A stretch of 10,624 nucleotides of DNA from Phycisphaerales bacterium. Lineage in GTDB: Bacteria > Planctomycetota > Phycisphaerae > Phycisphaerales > UBA1924. Both the position numbers and the translations under genes were made by a program. The stretch is taken from the NCBI GenBank assembly GCA_025453375.1, contig JALOQT010000015.1:1-10624 (forward strand), in the 5' to 3' direction. Shown here in pieces: positions 1 to 6,527 of this stretch; the first letter of the stretch is position 1; each line of letters begins with the position of its first letter. The notes under the pieces are model-generated. The model saw nothing but the letters and a program-made list of their open reading frames with translations. It ran no database searches and was not told the origin of the DNA.

Positions 1-186
1 GTCAATCGTGGAACGATGATTGTCGAACTGATCCGTACCGAGGCGCTGAGCATCAGTCGCCAGCCCGCACCGGCCCGGCCCGACTCTGCAGGCACGACAG
101 TCCCATCGACCACGCCGAAGGCCAACTCGCTCCGAGCGAGCCTCAACGAGCAGTTACGTCAAATCGGGCTCGAGGTATCGCGATAA
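1..186 (+). CDS. C-terminal fragment of unidentified protein
   Basis: An open frame runs from the window edge to a TAA at 184-186 and gives the last 61 residues of a protein whose start lies outside the window. Most third positions are G or C, as in the neighbouring genes, which supports real coding. The fragment begins with a short hydrophobic and charged stretch (IVELIRTEALSISR). A Pro/Ala/Ser/Thr-rich linker follows, and it ends in a probable amphipathic helix (LNEQLRQIGLEVSR). I recognise no family. The gene converges on murJ, with only 7 bp between the two stop codons and no terminator hairpin there. The function cannot be stated from this tail. Confidence 0.55.
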   Translation, partial: VNRGTMIVELIRTEALSISRQPAPARPDSAGTTVPSTTPKANSLRASLNEQLRQIGLEVSR

Positions 187-193
187 ATGCGAT

Positions 194-1870
194 TCACGCG
201 GCGCGCCGGCGCAGCAGCCAGGACAGCTCGGGCGAGCGCATCGCCAGGCACATGGCCAGATAGATGCCGCCACCGACGCCACAGCACACCGCCAGCCGCA
301 GCACGCGGTCCATCCATCGCAGCGGCTGGTGCGTCGCTGGCCAGAAGTGCAGCGTGATCAGCACGCCGGCGGCCATGATGATCGTCGCCAGGACGATGCG
401 GGCCATCGCTGCGAGCGTGGGTCGATCCAGCAGCCAGCCAGTCAGCCCGGCCTCGCGCCGCAGCATCCGCCCGGCCAGCAGCAGCAGGGCCATGGTCTGG
501 ATCATCTGACTGATCGCCGTGCCCCAGGCCAGCCCTGCCTCGCGCAGGGGCCAGATCAGCACGAGGTTGATCGCGATCGTCAGGCCGACCATCGCCAGTG
601 CCAGTTTCATCGGCGTCTTGGTGTCCTTGCGGGCGTAGAACGCGCGCGTCAGCACATGGTTGAGTGAATATGCCCACACACCCACGGAGAAGCCCAGCAG
701 CACGTTGGCCGCTCGCTGCAGGCCCTCGCGCGAAAAGCCCTGGCTGGCGCCGACAGGGCCATACATGATCGTCACCAGGTCATCCCGCACCAGCGCCAGG
801 CCCACGCCCGCCGGCAGACCGATGAGCAGGCTGAGGCGAAGGCCACGCCGCAGAACATCGATGAACGCCGCGGGCGTGTCGGCCGCGCGGGCTAACAGCG
901 GGAACGCGGCAGTGGCCACTGCGATCCCGAAGACACCCAGCGGAAATTGATACAAGCGCGCCGTCAAACTCAGAATGACATTGCTGCGTTCATCCAGCGG
1001 GACGGGCGTGCCGAGGATCGTCGGCCCGACCCAGATCGGCCACATGGCGATCAACGTGTCGACGAAGGTACTGAGTTGCAGCGTGCCCAGGCCGACCATC
1101 ACCGGCACAAACGTCCGCAGCATCCGTGAGGCCGTCTGGCGAGCGCGCGTTCGCGCTTCGGCCCTCGCGGCGGCATTCAGCGGCGGCTCATCTGCGCGGG
1201 CCTTCTGCAGAATCCACCAGAATGTCAGCGCCTGCGTGAGGCCCGAGAGCACTGTCGCAACCGCCAGCGCATAGGCCACGCCCGTACCGCCGATCTCTCC
1301 ACGAAACGTGAAGAATAACCCCGTGACAATGATGAATGCATTGAGCAGTACAGGCCCACTGGCCGCCAGCGCATAGCGCCCGTGAATCTGCAGCATGCCC
1401 GCGAGGATCGCCACGACGCAGATCATCGGCATGAACGGCAGCATGACCATGAGCAGCCCGATGCTGAGCCTTCGCTCCTCATCACCCGGGGCGAAGATCA
1501 GCACCGCCAGCAACACCAGTTCGATCGCCGCGGTGAGCAATCCCGTGATGATCGCCAACCACTGCAGCGTCAGGCCCGAGAGCACGCGGGCCAGGGGTTT
1601 GTCATGCTTGTGGGCTTCGACATACTCCGGGATGAACGCCGCCGACAGGGCACCTTCGCCAAACAGGCGCCGGAACATGTTGGGAATCGCAAACGCCGCG
1701 GCAAAGGCTGATCCCACAGCCGTGTCGCCGAAAATCCGCCCCAGCAGCACATCTCGCACAAGCCCTAAGACGCGCGAACCGAGCGTGACCAGGCCCGTGG
1801 CGCGGACAGCCACGCCAAGTTCGGGCTCGGCGGCTGTCAGGTCTGGTTTGGGCGCAGGTTCGCCGGGCAT
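194..1870 (-). CDS. murJ: Lipid II flippase MurJ (MviN family)
   Basis: This 558-residue polytopic membrane protein belongs to the MurJ/MviN branch of the MOP exporter superfamily. The family flips undecaprenyl-linked peptidoglycan precursor across the cytoplasmic membrane. The N-terminal signature is clear: SRVLGLVRD at 32-40 and PNMFRRLFGEGALS at 63-76. These hold the counterparts of E. coli Arg18, Arg24, Asp25, Arg52 and Glu57 (here R33, R39, D40, R67, E72). The position of E. coli Asp39 is Ser54. Many hydrophobic segments follow to the end, consistent with 14 transmembrane helices, and the tail is RRRAA. The N-terminus is about 15 residues longer than in E. coli and is hydrophilic (Pro/Glu/Ala). 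The ATG start at 1868-1870 has no obvious ribosome binding site. The gene is divergent from the secA-like gene and convergent with the fragment at 1-186. The family assignment is firm; flippase activity is inferred from it. Confidence 0.95.
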   Translation of the reverse strand: MPGEPAPKPDLTAAEPELGVAVRATGLVTLGSRVLGLVRDVLLGRIFGDTAVGSAFAAAFAIPNMFRRLFGEGALSAAFIPEYVEAHKHDKPLARVLSGLTLQWLAIITGLLTAAIELVLLAVLIFAPGDEERRLSIGLLMVMLPFMPMICVVAILAGMLQIHGRYALAASGPVLLNAFIIVTGLFFTFRGEIGGTGVAYALAVATVLSGLTQALTFWWILQKARADEPPLNAAARAEARTRARQTASRMLRTFVPVMVGLGTLQLSTFVDTLIAMWPIWVGPTILGTPVPLDERSNVILSLTARLYQFPLGVFGIAVATAAFPLLARAADTPAAFIDVLRRGLRLSLLIGLPAGVGLALVRDDLVTIMYGPVGASQGFSREGLQRAANVLLGFSVGVWAYSLNHVLTRAFYARKDTKTPMKLALAMVGLTIAINLVLIWPLREAGLAWGTAISQMIQTMALLLLAGRMLRREAGLTGWLLDRPTLAAMARIVLATIIMAAGVLITLHFWPATHQPLRWMDRVLRLAVCCGVGGGIYLAMCLAMRSPELSWLLRRRAA

Positions 1871-1921
1871 CGGGTGAAGTATCGGCTACTGGCCCGGTCT
1901 GGGCACTAAGGTTCACTCTGG

Positions 1922-3952
1922 ATGTCGCAGGCACTCACCAAGTATCAGGCGTTGTACGAATCCGTCCGGTCCCGCGCGCGGCGTGAGCCAGCGCCCACCG
2001 GCCCGGATCGTCTCGTCGCCGACCTTGGCGTCCGCTGGCGAAATCGCCAGATCACCCTGCCCTACCTCCGCACGCAGGCCGAGATGATCGACCGCGAAGC
2101 ACCCGCCCTGCGCGATCTTGGCGAACGCGCGCTGGACGATCGCATCTTCGAGATCAAGGGCGCGATGATCCGCCACAGCGATGATCCGGCCGTCCGCCGC
2201 ATGGCCCTGGCCATCACGCGCGAGGTGGCCCGGCGCCTCACGGGCGAGTCGGCGTATCTCGTGCAGCTCATGGGCGCGCTGGCGCTCAGCCACGGGTGCA
2301 TCTGCGAAATGCTCACCGGCGAGGGCAAGACGCTGACCGGCTCGATCGCCGCACCGCTGATCGCCTGGCAGCACCGCCGCCTGCATGTCCTGACAGTCAA
2401 CGACTATCTCGCCAAGCGCGACGCCGACAGCCGCGGCCCGATCTACGCCCGCTGCCTGCTCGATTGCGGCTCGATCCAGCAGGAGATGGACCCCAGCCAG
2501 CGCTCAATGGTCTACGCCCGCGCGATCGTCTATGGCACGCCCAAGCAGATCACCGCCGACTATCTGCGCGATCAGATCGCCCTGCGCACCGCCTCCAGCC
2601 TCTGGGCCGGCCGCGCGCTGGCCGGGGGGGGCGCCGGTGGCACCAGCGGCGGCCCGATGGTGCCGGGCCTCGTCGCCGCGCTCGTTGACGAGGCCGACGC
2701 GGTGCTGATTGACGAAGGCGTGACCCCGCTGATCATCGCCCAGCCGCGCCGCAGCGATTCGATGGCCCGCGTCTATCAGGCCGCCGACACGATCGCCGCG
2801 GCGCTGCGCCCGCCACCATCCAAGGAGCACTTCACGCTCGATCACGTCCGGCGCAAGGCCGAACTGACCGACGCCGGCCGCGCCGCCGCCCAGGGCCTGA
2901 TGGAAGCCCTGCCCGCGCCGGTCGATCCGATCTGGAAAGCCCCACGCCGCGCCGAAGAACTCATCCGCACGGCGCTCGTCGCGCGATACATCTACCAGCG
3001 CGGCAAGCACTATGACGTCGTCGAGGGCAAGATTGTCATCGTCGATGAATACACCGGACGATTCCTGCAGGATCGCTCGTGGGAGCATGGCCTGCACCAG
3101 GCCGCCGAGGCCAAGGAGAAGCTCGAGATTACCGCCGATCGCGAAACCCTCGCACGCCTGAGTTTCCAGCGGTTTTTCCGCTCATATCCGTTCCTCTGCG
3201 GCATGACAGGCACCGCCGCGGACTGCACGGGCGAACTGCAGCGGACCTATCAACGCAAGGTCGTGGTCATCCCGACCAATCGGCCCATCCAGCGCGTCGA
3301 CATGCCCATGCGCGTCTTCGCCACCAGCGATGCGCGATGGAACGCCGTGGCTGATGAGGTCGATCGCCTCCGCCGCGCCGGGCGGCCCGTGCTCGTCGGC
3401 ACACGATCGATCGCCGCCAGCGAGCACATCAGCCGCCTGCTGAGCACCCGCGGCATCGAGCATCACGTGCTCAACGCCACCGTCGACGCACAAGAAGCCA
3501 GCATCATCAAGATGGCCGGTGAAAGCGGCCCGCGCGGCGGGGCCGTCACCGTCGCCACCAACATGGCCGGCCGCGGCACAGACATCAAGCCCGATCGCAC
3601 ATCCCTTGACGCCGGCGGCCTCGCGGTCATCCTCACCGAGATGCACGGTGCCCGGCGCGTCGACCGCCAGTTTCGAGGCCGCTCCGGCCGCCAGGGTGAC
3701 CCTGGCAGCAGCCGGATGTTCGTCAGCCTGCAGGACGAACTGCTGCGGCTCTACGCCCCGCACCTGGGCAAGCTCGCCCGCGCGATGCTGGCCAGCACCA
3801 GCGCCTCCGGCGAACTGGCCCCCGGCCCCGCGCGCCTCGCCGCCCGCCTCTTCACCCACGCCCAGCGCCGAAACGAAGCCCGCGACCGCGAGCAACGCGC
3901 CGAAGTCATGCGTCAGGATGACTGGGTCGAAAAGCACCTTCCCGGGCAGTAA
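1922..3952 (+). CDS. Short SecA-like translocase ATPase lacking the C-terminal domains
   Basis: At 676 residues this SecA homologue is well short of the roughly 900 of E. coli SecA. The two-domain motor looks complete. It has Walker A TGEGKT at 132-137, the DEAD-box equivalent VDEADAVLIDE at 255-265, IVDEYTGR at 373-380, and MTGTA at 428-432. It also has TNMAGRGTDI at 546-555 and the arginine-finger motif QFRGRSGRQGD at 583-593. A preprotein cross-linking-like segment lies between about 270 and 370. After VSLQDELLRLYAP (601-613) only the start of the helical scaffold remains (AQRRNEARDREQRAEVMRQDDW). The helical wing, two-helix finger and zinc-binding C-terminal linker are absent. A Gly-rich insert (about 232-245) sits before the DEAD box. 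The ATG start has only a weak AAGG upstream. It is probably a paralogue beside a full-length housekeeping SecA elsewhere. The motor class is certain; the role is unknown. It could be a specialised export ATPase or a SecA2-like partner. Confidence 0.85.
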   Translation: MSQALTKYQALYESVRSRARREPAPTGPDRLVADLGVRWRNRQITLPYLRTQAEMIDREAPALRDLGERALDDRIFEIKGAMIRHSDDPAVRRMALAITREVARRLTGESAYLVQLMGALALSHGCICEMLTGEGKTLTGSIAAPLIAWQHRRLHVLTVNDYLAKRDADSRGPIYARCLLDCGSIQQEMDPSQRSMVYARAIVYGTPKQITADYLRDQIALRTASSLWAGRALAGGGAGGTSGGPMVPGLVAALVDEADAVLIDEGVTPLIIAQPRRSDSMARVYQAADTIAAALRPPPSKEHFTLDHVRRKAELTDAGRAAAQGLMEALPAPVDPIWKAPRRAEELIRTALVARYIYQRGKHYDVVEGKIVIVDEYTGRFLQDRSWEHGLHQAAEAKEKLEITADRETLARLSFQRFFRSYPFLCGMTGTAADCTGELQRTYQRKVVVIPTNRPIQRVDMPMRVFATSDARWNAVADEVDRLRRAGRPVLVGTRSIAASEHISRLLSTRGIEHHVLNATVDAQEASIIKMAGESGPRGGAVTVATNMAGRGTDIKPDRTSLDAGGLAVILTEMHGARRVDRQFRGRSGRQGDPGSSRMFVSLQDELLRLYAPHLGKLARAMLASTSASGELAPGPARLAARLFTHAQRRNEARDREQRAEVMRQDDWVEKHLPGQ

Positions 3953-3997
3953 GTTGCAGAGCAGGCAGCGGGCATCACGCCTCAGGCAAACCGTTGC

Positions 3998-4798
3998 TCA
4001 GCGTTTCGCCGGAAATGGCGGCGTCCAGATGTCCTTCTTCACGCTGCCGTGCTCAGCCTCTTCCTGCGCGATGACGACTTCCCAGATCTTCATATCCATG
4101 TCCCGCGCCTCGCGGGCCATCCATCGGCCGATGTTGCGCTGCGACGTATCCCAATCGTGCACCCAGCGGTCACCCTGCAGGATGAACCGATACGCCGCGT
4201 CTTCGATCGGCACGACCTGCGTCATCCCGTCGAACATCGACGACACCGCCGCCGACGCCGCCCCACCCAGCCCGCGACGGATACTCGTCGTCCGCGGCGT
4301 CACTTTGTCCTCATGGCGAAGGTCATAGCCGATCTCCATCAGCGCACTCTGCCCGTCCTTCGCAACGACGATCTTGTACGGATAGATCCCATGCTGCGCA
4401 TCGACGATCAGCAGCCCGTTGTCGATCATCCACACGACGTACTCATCCACATCCATCCGCTTGAGCACATGCCCCGGCGCACGATTCCGCAGCGCAATGG
4501 CCGACGCCATCAGTGCCGGATGCACCCCGCGCAATTCCTCGCTCTTGGCCTCGCGCGCCAGGCGGATCGTCTCGCTGAAGTACGCAGGCGTCTTGTCACA
4601 GCACGTGGCCATGAACTCCGCGGCTCGAAACGTCTCGATCGCCTTCTCCCCCTTCTGATACGCCGTCATCACCCGCGCCTGAGGCGACAGATCACACCCG
4701 CCCACCACACCCCCGACCATGCCCAGCAAGGCGCACCAGCACACCAGCAGCACCCGCGAAGCGGCGAGCAGATTCAATGATGACGAGATACGAGTCAT
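3998..4798 (-). CDS. Putative lipoprotein, unknown function
   Basis: The 266-residue product starts with a lipoprotein-type signal: basic n-region MTRISS, a hydrophobic core at about 16-32, and a lipobox-like VGGC with the acceptor cysteine at 35, followed by Asp36. By the E. coli rule Asp at +2 would favour inner-membrane retention; whether that holds here is unknown. The mature part is predicted soluble and mixed alpha/beta (helices around AYQKGEKAIETFRAAEFMATCC and FSETIRLAREAKSEELRG, then strands around YPYKIVVAKDG). I recognise no domain. An upstream in-frame ATG would add 24 residues, but the start at 4798 is preferred because GAGGAG lies 6 nt before it and the signal peptide begins there. 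The gene converges on the secA-like gene with a 45-bp gap and follows hepT by 68 bp. It could be transcribed with the toxin-antitoxin pair, although it looks like an unrelated resident gene. Confidence 0.75.
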   Translation of the reverse strand: MTRISSSLNLLAASRVLLVCWCALLGMVGGVVGGCDLSPQARVMTAYQKGEKAIETFRAAEFMATCCDKTPAYFSETIRLAREAKSEELRGVHPALMASAIALRNRAPGHVLKRMDVDEYVVWMIDNGLLIVDAQHGIYPYKIVVAKDGQSALMEIGYDLRHEDKVTPRTTSIRRGLGGAASAAVSSMFDGMTQVVPIEDAAYRFILQGDRWVHDWDTSQRNIGRWMAREARDMDMKIWEVVIAQEEAEHGSVKKDIWTPPFPAKR

Positions 4799-4804
4799 TG
4801 GATG

Positions 4805-4810
4805 CTCCTC
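4805..4810 (-). promoter_or_regulatory. Shine-Dalgarno site deciding the lipoprotein start
   Basis: On the minus strand GAGGAG stands 6 nt upstream of the ATG at 4796-4798. The spacing and sequence favour this ATG over the in-frame one at 4868-4870, which lies within the hepT stop region. It is one of three clear ribosome binding sites in a window where several genes have none. Confidence 0.7.
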
Positions 4811-4866
4811 AATCAAAACCTGCAACGCACTCGACACGCCCGCAAATGCACAGATGACACCGCACA

Positions 4867-5211
4867 TCAACCCTCAGGCACAATCACCTTCAACTGGGTT
4901 CGCAAATGAGGTACATGCACGCTGGCCACCCGCCAGATCAGTTCCGGCTGCACGCCGCCATACTCATGAGCCAAGATGTGACGCTGTGCAACGATTGGTC
5001 GCCACGCTATCTCCGGATGCTGCAGCTTCGTTCTATCCGAGACGTGCCGCGCCGCCTCACCGATGATCTCGATTTGCCGCTCCACCGCAGACCGTACAAG
5101 ATCGTCAGCCACAAACGTTGCGAGGGTTTGGCCCGAGATGTATCGCGCGATCCGCGCACATGCATCCTGCATGTCACGCACATACGCAAGATCATCCGGG
5201 TCAAGCGGCAT
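4867..5211 (-). CDS. hepT: HepT-like (HEPN, DUF86) ribonuclease toxin
   Basis: This 114-residue helical protein belongs to the HEPN/DUF86 family, the toxin of the MntA-HepT (type VII) toxin-antitoxin system. The catalytic Rx4HxY motif is present as R77-HILA-H82-E-Y84, and upstream is the family-typical helix ERQIEIIGEAARHV at about 44-57. The usual Asn after the catalytic Arg is His here. In studied systems HepT cleaves RNA and its motif tyrosine is AMPylated by the antitoxin; Y84 is the matching residue. The ATG at 5209-5211 overlaps the end of mntA by 11 bp, which implies translational coupling with the antitoxin made first. Length and motif look intact, so the toxin is probably functional. 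Whether this copy is toxic is untested. Confidence 0.88.
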   Translation of the reverse strand: MPLDPDDLAYVRDMQDACARIARYISGQTLATFVADDLVRSAVERQIEIIGEAARHVSDRTKLQHPEIAWRPIVAQRHILAHEYGGVQPELIWRVASVHVPHLRTQLKVIVPEG

Positions 5212-5500
5212 AGATCAGCTTCCGCGTCTGCTCAATGGTGCGCCGACGCCACGGGTTCTCCAGCACACCCGTCGAGAGCAGATCGACCCGTCGCGCAAAA
5301 ATCACTCCCAGCTCGTCCTGCATGGCAGGCCAATCCCACGTAGACGTCGCGGCATCAGCCGCAAACTCAACGAGCACATCTACATCACTCGATGGCGTCG
5401 CTGTGCCCGCTGCTACAGAGCCAAATAGCCACAGCCTCGACACTTGCCAGCGCCGGGCAAACTCTCTGAGCTGAGCGAGTTGGTCAGAGGTGACATCCAC
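5201..5500 (-). CDS. mntA: MntA-like minimal nucleotidyltransferase antitoxin
   Basis: The 99-residue product is a minimal nucleotidyltransferase of the polymerase-beta fold. The signature is exact: G27-S28, ten residues, then D39-V-D41, with the third acidic residue probably D73 in RRVDLL. In MntA-HepT modules this enzyme transfers AMP to the HepT tyrosine and neutralises it. It precedes and overlaps hepT, the usual order for the module. The start is GTG at 5498-5500: a TGA lies three codons upstream in frame, and no in-frame ATG precedes the catalytic motif. No Shine-Dalgarno site precedes the GTG; instead a 6-bp-stem inverted repeat lies 12 nt upstream (5512-5528). The module is mobile among bacteria, and its composition is less GC-biased than the flanking core genes, which fits acquisition. 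Confidence 0.88.
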   Translation of the reverse strand: MDVTSDQLAQLREFARRWQVSRLWLFGSVAAGTATPSSDVDVLVEFAADAATSTWDWPAMQDELGVIFARRVDLLSTGVLENPWRRRTIEQTRKLIYAA

Positions 5501-5511
5501 AGGAGATCATA

Positions 5512-5528
5512 TCGGCCAAGCTGGCCGA
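5512..5528. promoter_or_regulatory. Inverted repeat upstream of mntA
   Basis: TCGGCC and GGCCGA are perfect inverted 6-bp arms around a 5-nt centre (AAGCT). The repeat ends 12 bp before the GTG of mntA. It could be an operator, or a hairpin in the leader RNA that limits translation. It lies about 190 bp downstream of the LRR gene stop and has no U-tract after it on the minus strand, so an intrinsic terminator is less likely. The structure is seen; the role is inferred. Confidence 0.4.
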
Positions 5529-5680
5529 CGGACTCCCCTTCTCATGCCGAGCCAAATCCGGCCCGGGCTGACGACACCCGGCCGCACGCCGCCACGTTGA
5601 GTCAGCCGAGCCCTGGCGGCACTCTTTGCTGCCTTCACTCCATCTTCCAGTGGAGACACCGAACATCACGAACGCTCACG

Positions 5681-5729
5681 CGCGGTTCACTCGGCAGGTG
5701 AACGTTCTCGAGTACTTGCTCATGATCGT
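5681..5729 (-). pseudogene. Decayed copy of the nuoF 3' coding end
   Basis: These 49 bp align without a gap to 6572-6620 inside nuoF, at a constant offset of 891 bp, with 32 of 49 bases identical. The match includes TTCACTCG and a stretch with 17 of 19 matches. Read in the nuoF frame, 9 of 16 residues agree with NuoF T453-R468 (TIM-KY---F--RV-R), and a TGA follows two codons on. The similarity ends abruptly at 5729. It is too short to be functional and looks like a relic of duplication. It overlaps the end of the LRR gene and provides that gene's final codons and stop. Confidence 0.6.
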
Positions 5730-6487
5730 TGAGAGCGTCGTGCCAGCGCACGGGCGGCCAGGGTCCTACGAGCCTCGTCCAGAGCTTGCGCATATGCAGT
5801 TCGATGTTCACTCACACGCTTGTCATCACACTTCGGACAGCAAAACTTCTTCCTGCCGCGAGGACTCGCGGTGAGGTAAACGCTCGTCTTGCTGCCGCAA
5901 ATACAGGTTTCACCCTTGAGCTCAGAGACCATCGAGTCCATCGGGTGCCCATGCACTTCCAGCTGTGCTCTCTGCTGGAGGGTCAGGAAATCGTCCAGAA
6001 GTCCGAGATGTTTCAGCGGCTTGAGTTCCAGGAGACCATCGATGCGCTTATCTTCGGGAACTACGCACCACAGGGACAGTTCCGTGAGTCTCCGAAGGGA
6101 ACCCAAGGGCTTGAACGACTTTACGCTCACGCGACGAAGCGCGAGCATAAAGCCCTCGAGCGTGAGGCGACGCAACTGATCCATCGGCCTCAAAGAATCA
6201 AGGTTTCGGACGTTCTTGATCCGCGACACGTACAAACTGTCCAAACGGGGCATTGCATGAAGAGGCGAAAAGTCCTCACCAGGCCACGCCGTGACAACGA
6301 GTTTCCTCAAGGACTTGAACCTCGAGAGCAGCGTCACATCAAAGGATCCTGAAGGGTCTAGGTACAGACTCTTGATCCCGGACGACACCTTGGCGAGACG
6401 CTTGTTCGTCTCCTTGGCATTCCAACCCACGATCTTGGCATCCATCGCCTTGTCGTGGACACCATCCCAAAAGTCATCCTTCGGCAT
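5720..6487 (-). CDS. Leucine-rich-repeat protein with C-terminal Cys cluster
   Basis: The 255-residue protein has no signal peptide, so it is probably cytoplasmic. Residues 36-165 hold about five irregular leucine-rich repeats (IKSLYL, LRKLVV, LDSLYV, LRRLTL, LTELSL, LKHLGL at roughly 23-27-residue spacing). A Cys cluster follows, C195-x-C197-G and C216-C217-x-x-C220, which looks like a zinc ribbon or knuckle. The end is a basic helix (RRTLAARALARRSQRS). The start at 6487 is chosen for GGAGGG 6 nt upstream; a longer frame reading back into nuoF has no support. Codon use is visibly less GC-biased than in nuoF. The last two codons and stop lie in the decayed nuoF copy, so the native C-terminus may have been replaced. 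LRR proteins of this size often act as binding or immunity proteins. No partner toxin is visible and I assign no function. Confidence 0.75.
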   Translation of the reverse strand: MPKDDFWDGVHDKAMDAKIVGWNAKETNKRLAKVSSGIKSLYLDPSGSFDVTLLSRFKSLRKLVVTAWPGEDFSPLHAMPRLDSLYVSRIKNVRNLDSLRPMDQLRRLTLEGFMLALRRVSVKSFKPLGSLRRLTELSLWCVVPEDKRIDGLLELKPLKHLGLLDDFLTLQQRAQLEVHGHPMDSMVSELKGETCICGSKTSVYLTASPRGRKKFCCPKCDDKRVSEHRTAYAQALDEARRTLAARALARRSQRS

Positions 6488-6493
6488 CACGAA

Positions 6494-6499
6494 CCCTCC
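6494..6499 (-). promoter_or_regulatory. Shine-Dalgarno site deciding the LRR gene start
   Basis: GGAGGG on the minus strand lies 6 nt before the ATG at 6485-6487 and within the 40-bp gap after the nuoF stop. It selects this ATG over the in-frame start inside nuoF. The short gap suggests that the LRR gene may be read through from nuoF. Confidence 0.7.
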
Positions 6500-6527
6500 G
6501 TGAACTATTGAGCGTTCGAGTGTCCCC

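Noticed and set aside
126..140. 15-bp palindrome CTCGCTC-C-GAGCGAG inside the 3' end of the partial gene
   Set aside because: It has a 1-nt centre, so it cannot fold as an ordinary hairpin. It lies in coding sequence made of common GC-rich codons, and no U-tract follows.
3182..3937. 251-codon open frame on the minus strand opposite the secA-like gene
   Set aside because: It is a shadow frame. The plus strand carries continuous SecA motifs here, and the minus translation is low-complexity Gly/Ala/Asp without any motif.
3953..3997. Possible terminator between the convergent secA-like and lipoprotein genes
   Set aside because: Only a 4-bp-arm palindrome (GCCTCAGGC) with no stable stem or U-tract is visible.
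5530..5680. Search for a promoter or small gene between mntA and the nuoF ghost
   Set aside because: Open frames exist on both strands but lack motifs and ribosome binding sites, and no convincing -35/-10 pair could be read. I see nothing else supportable there.
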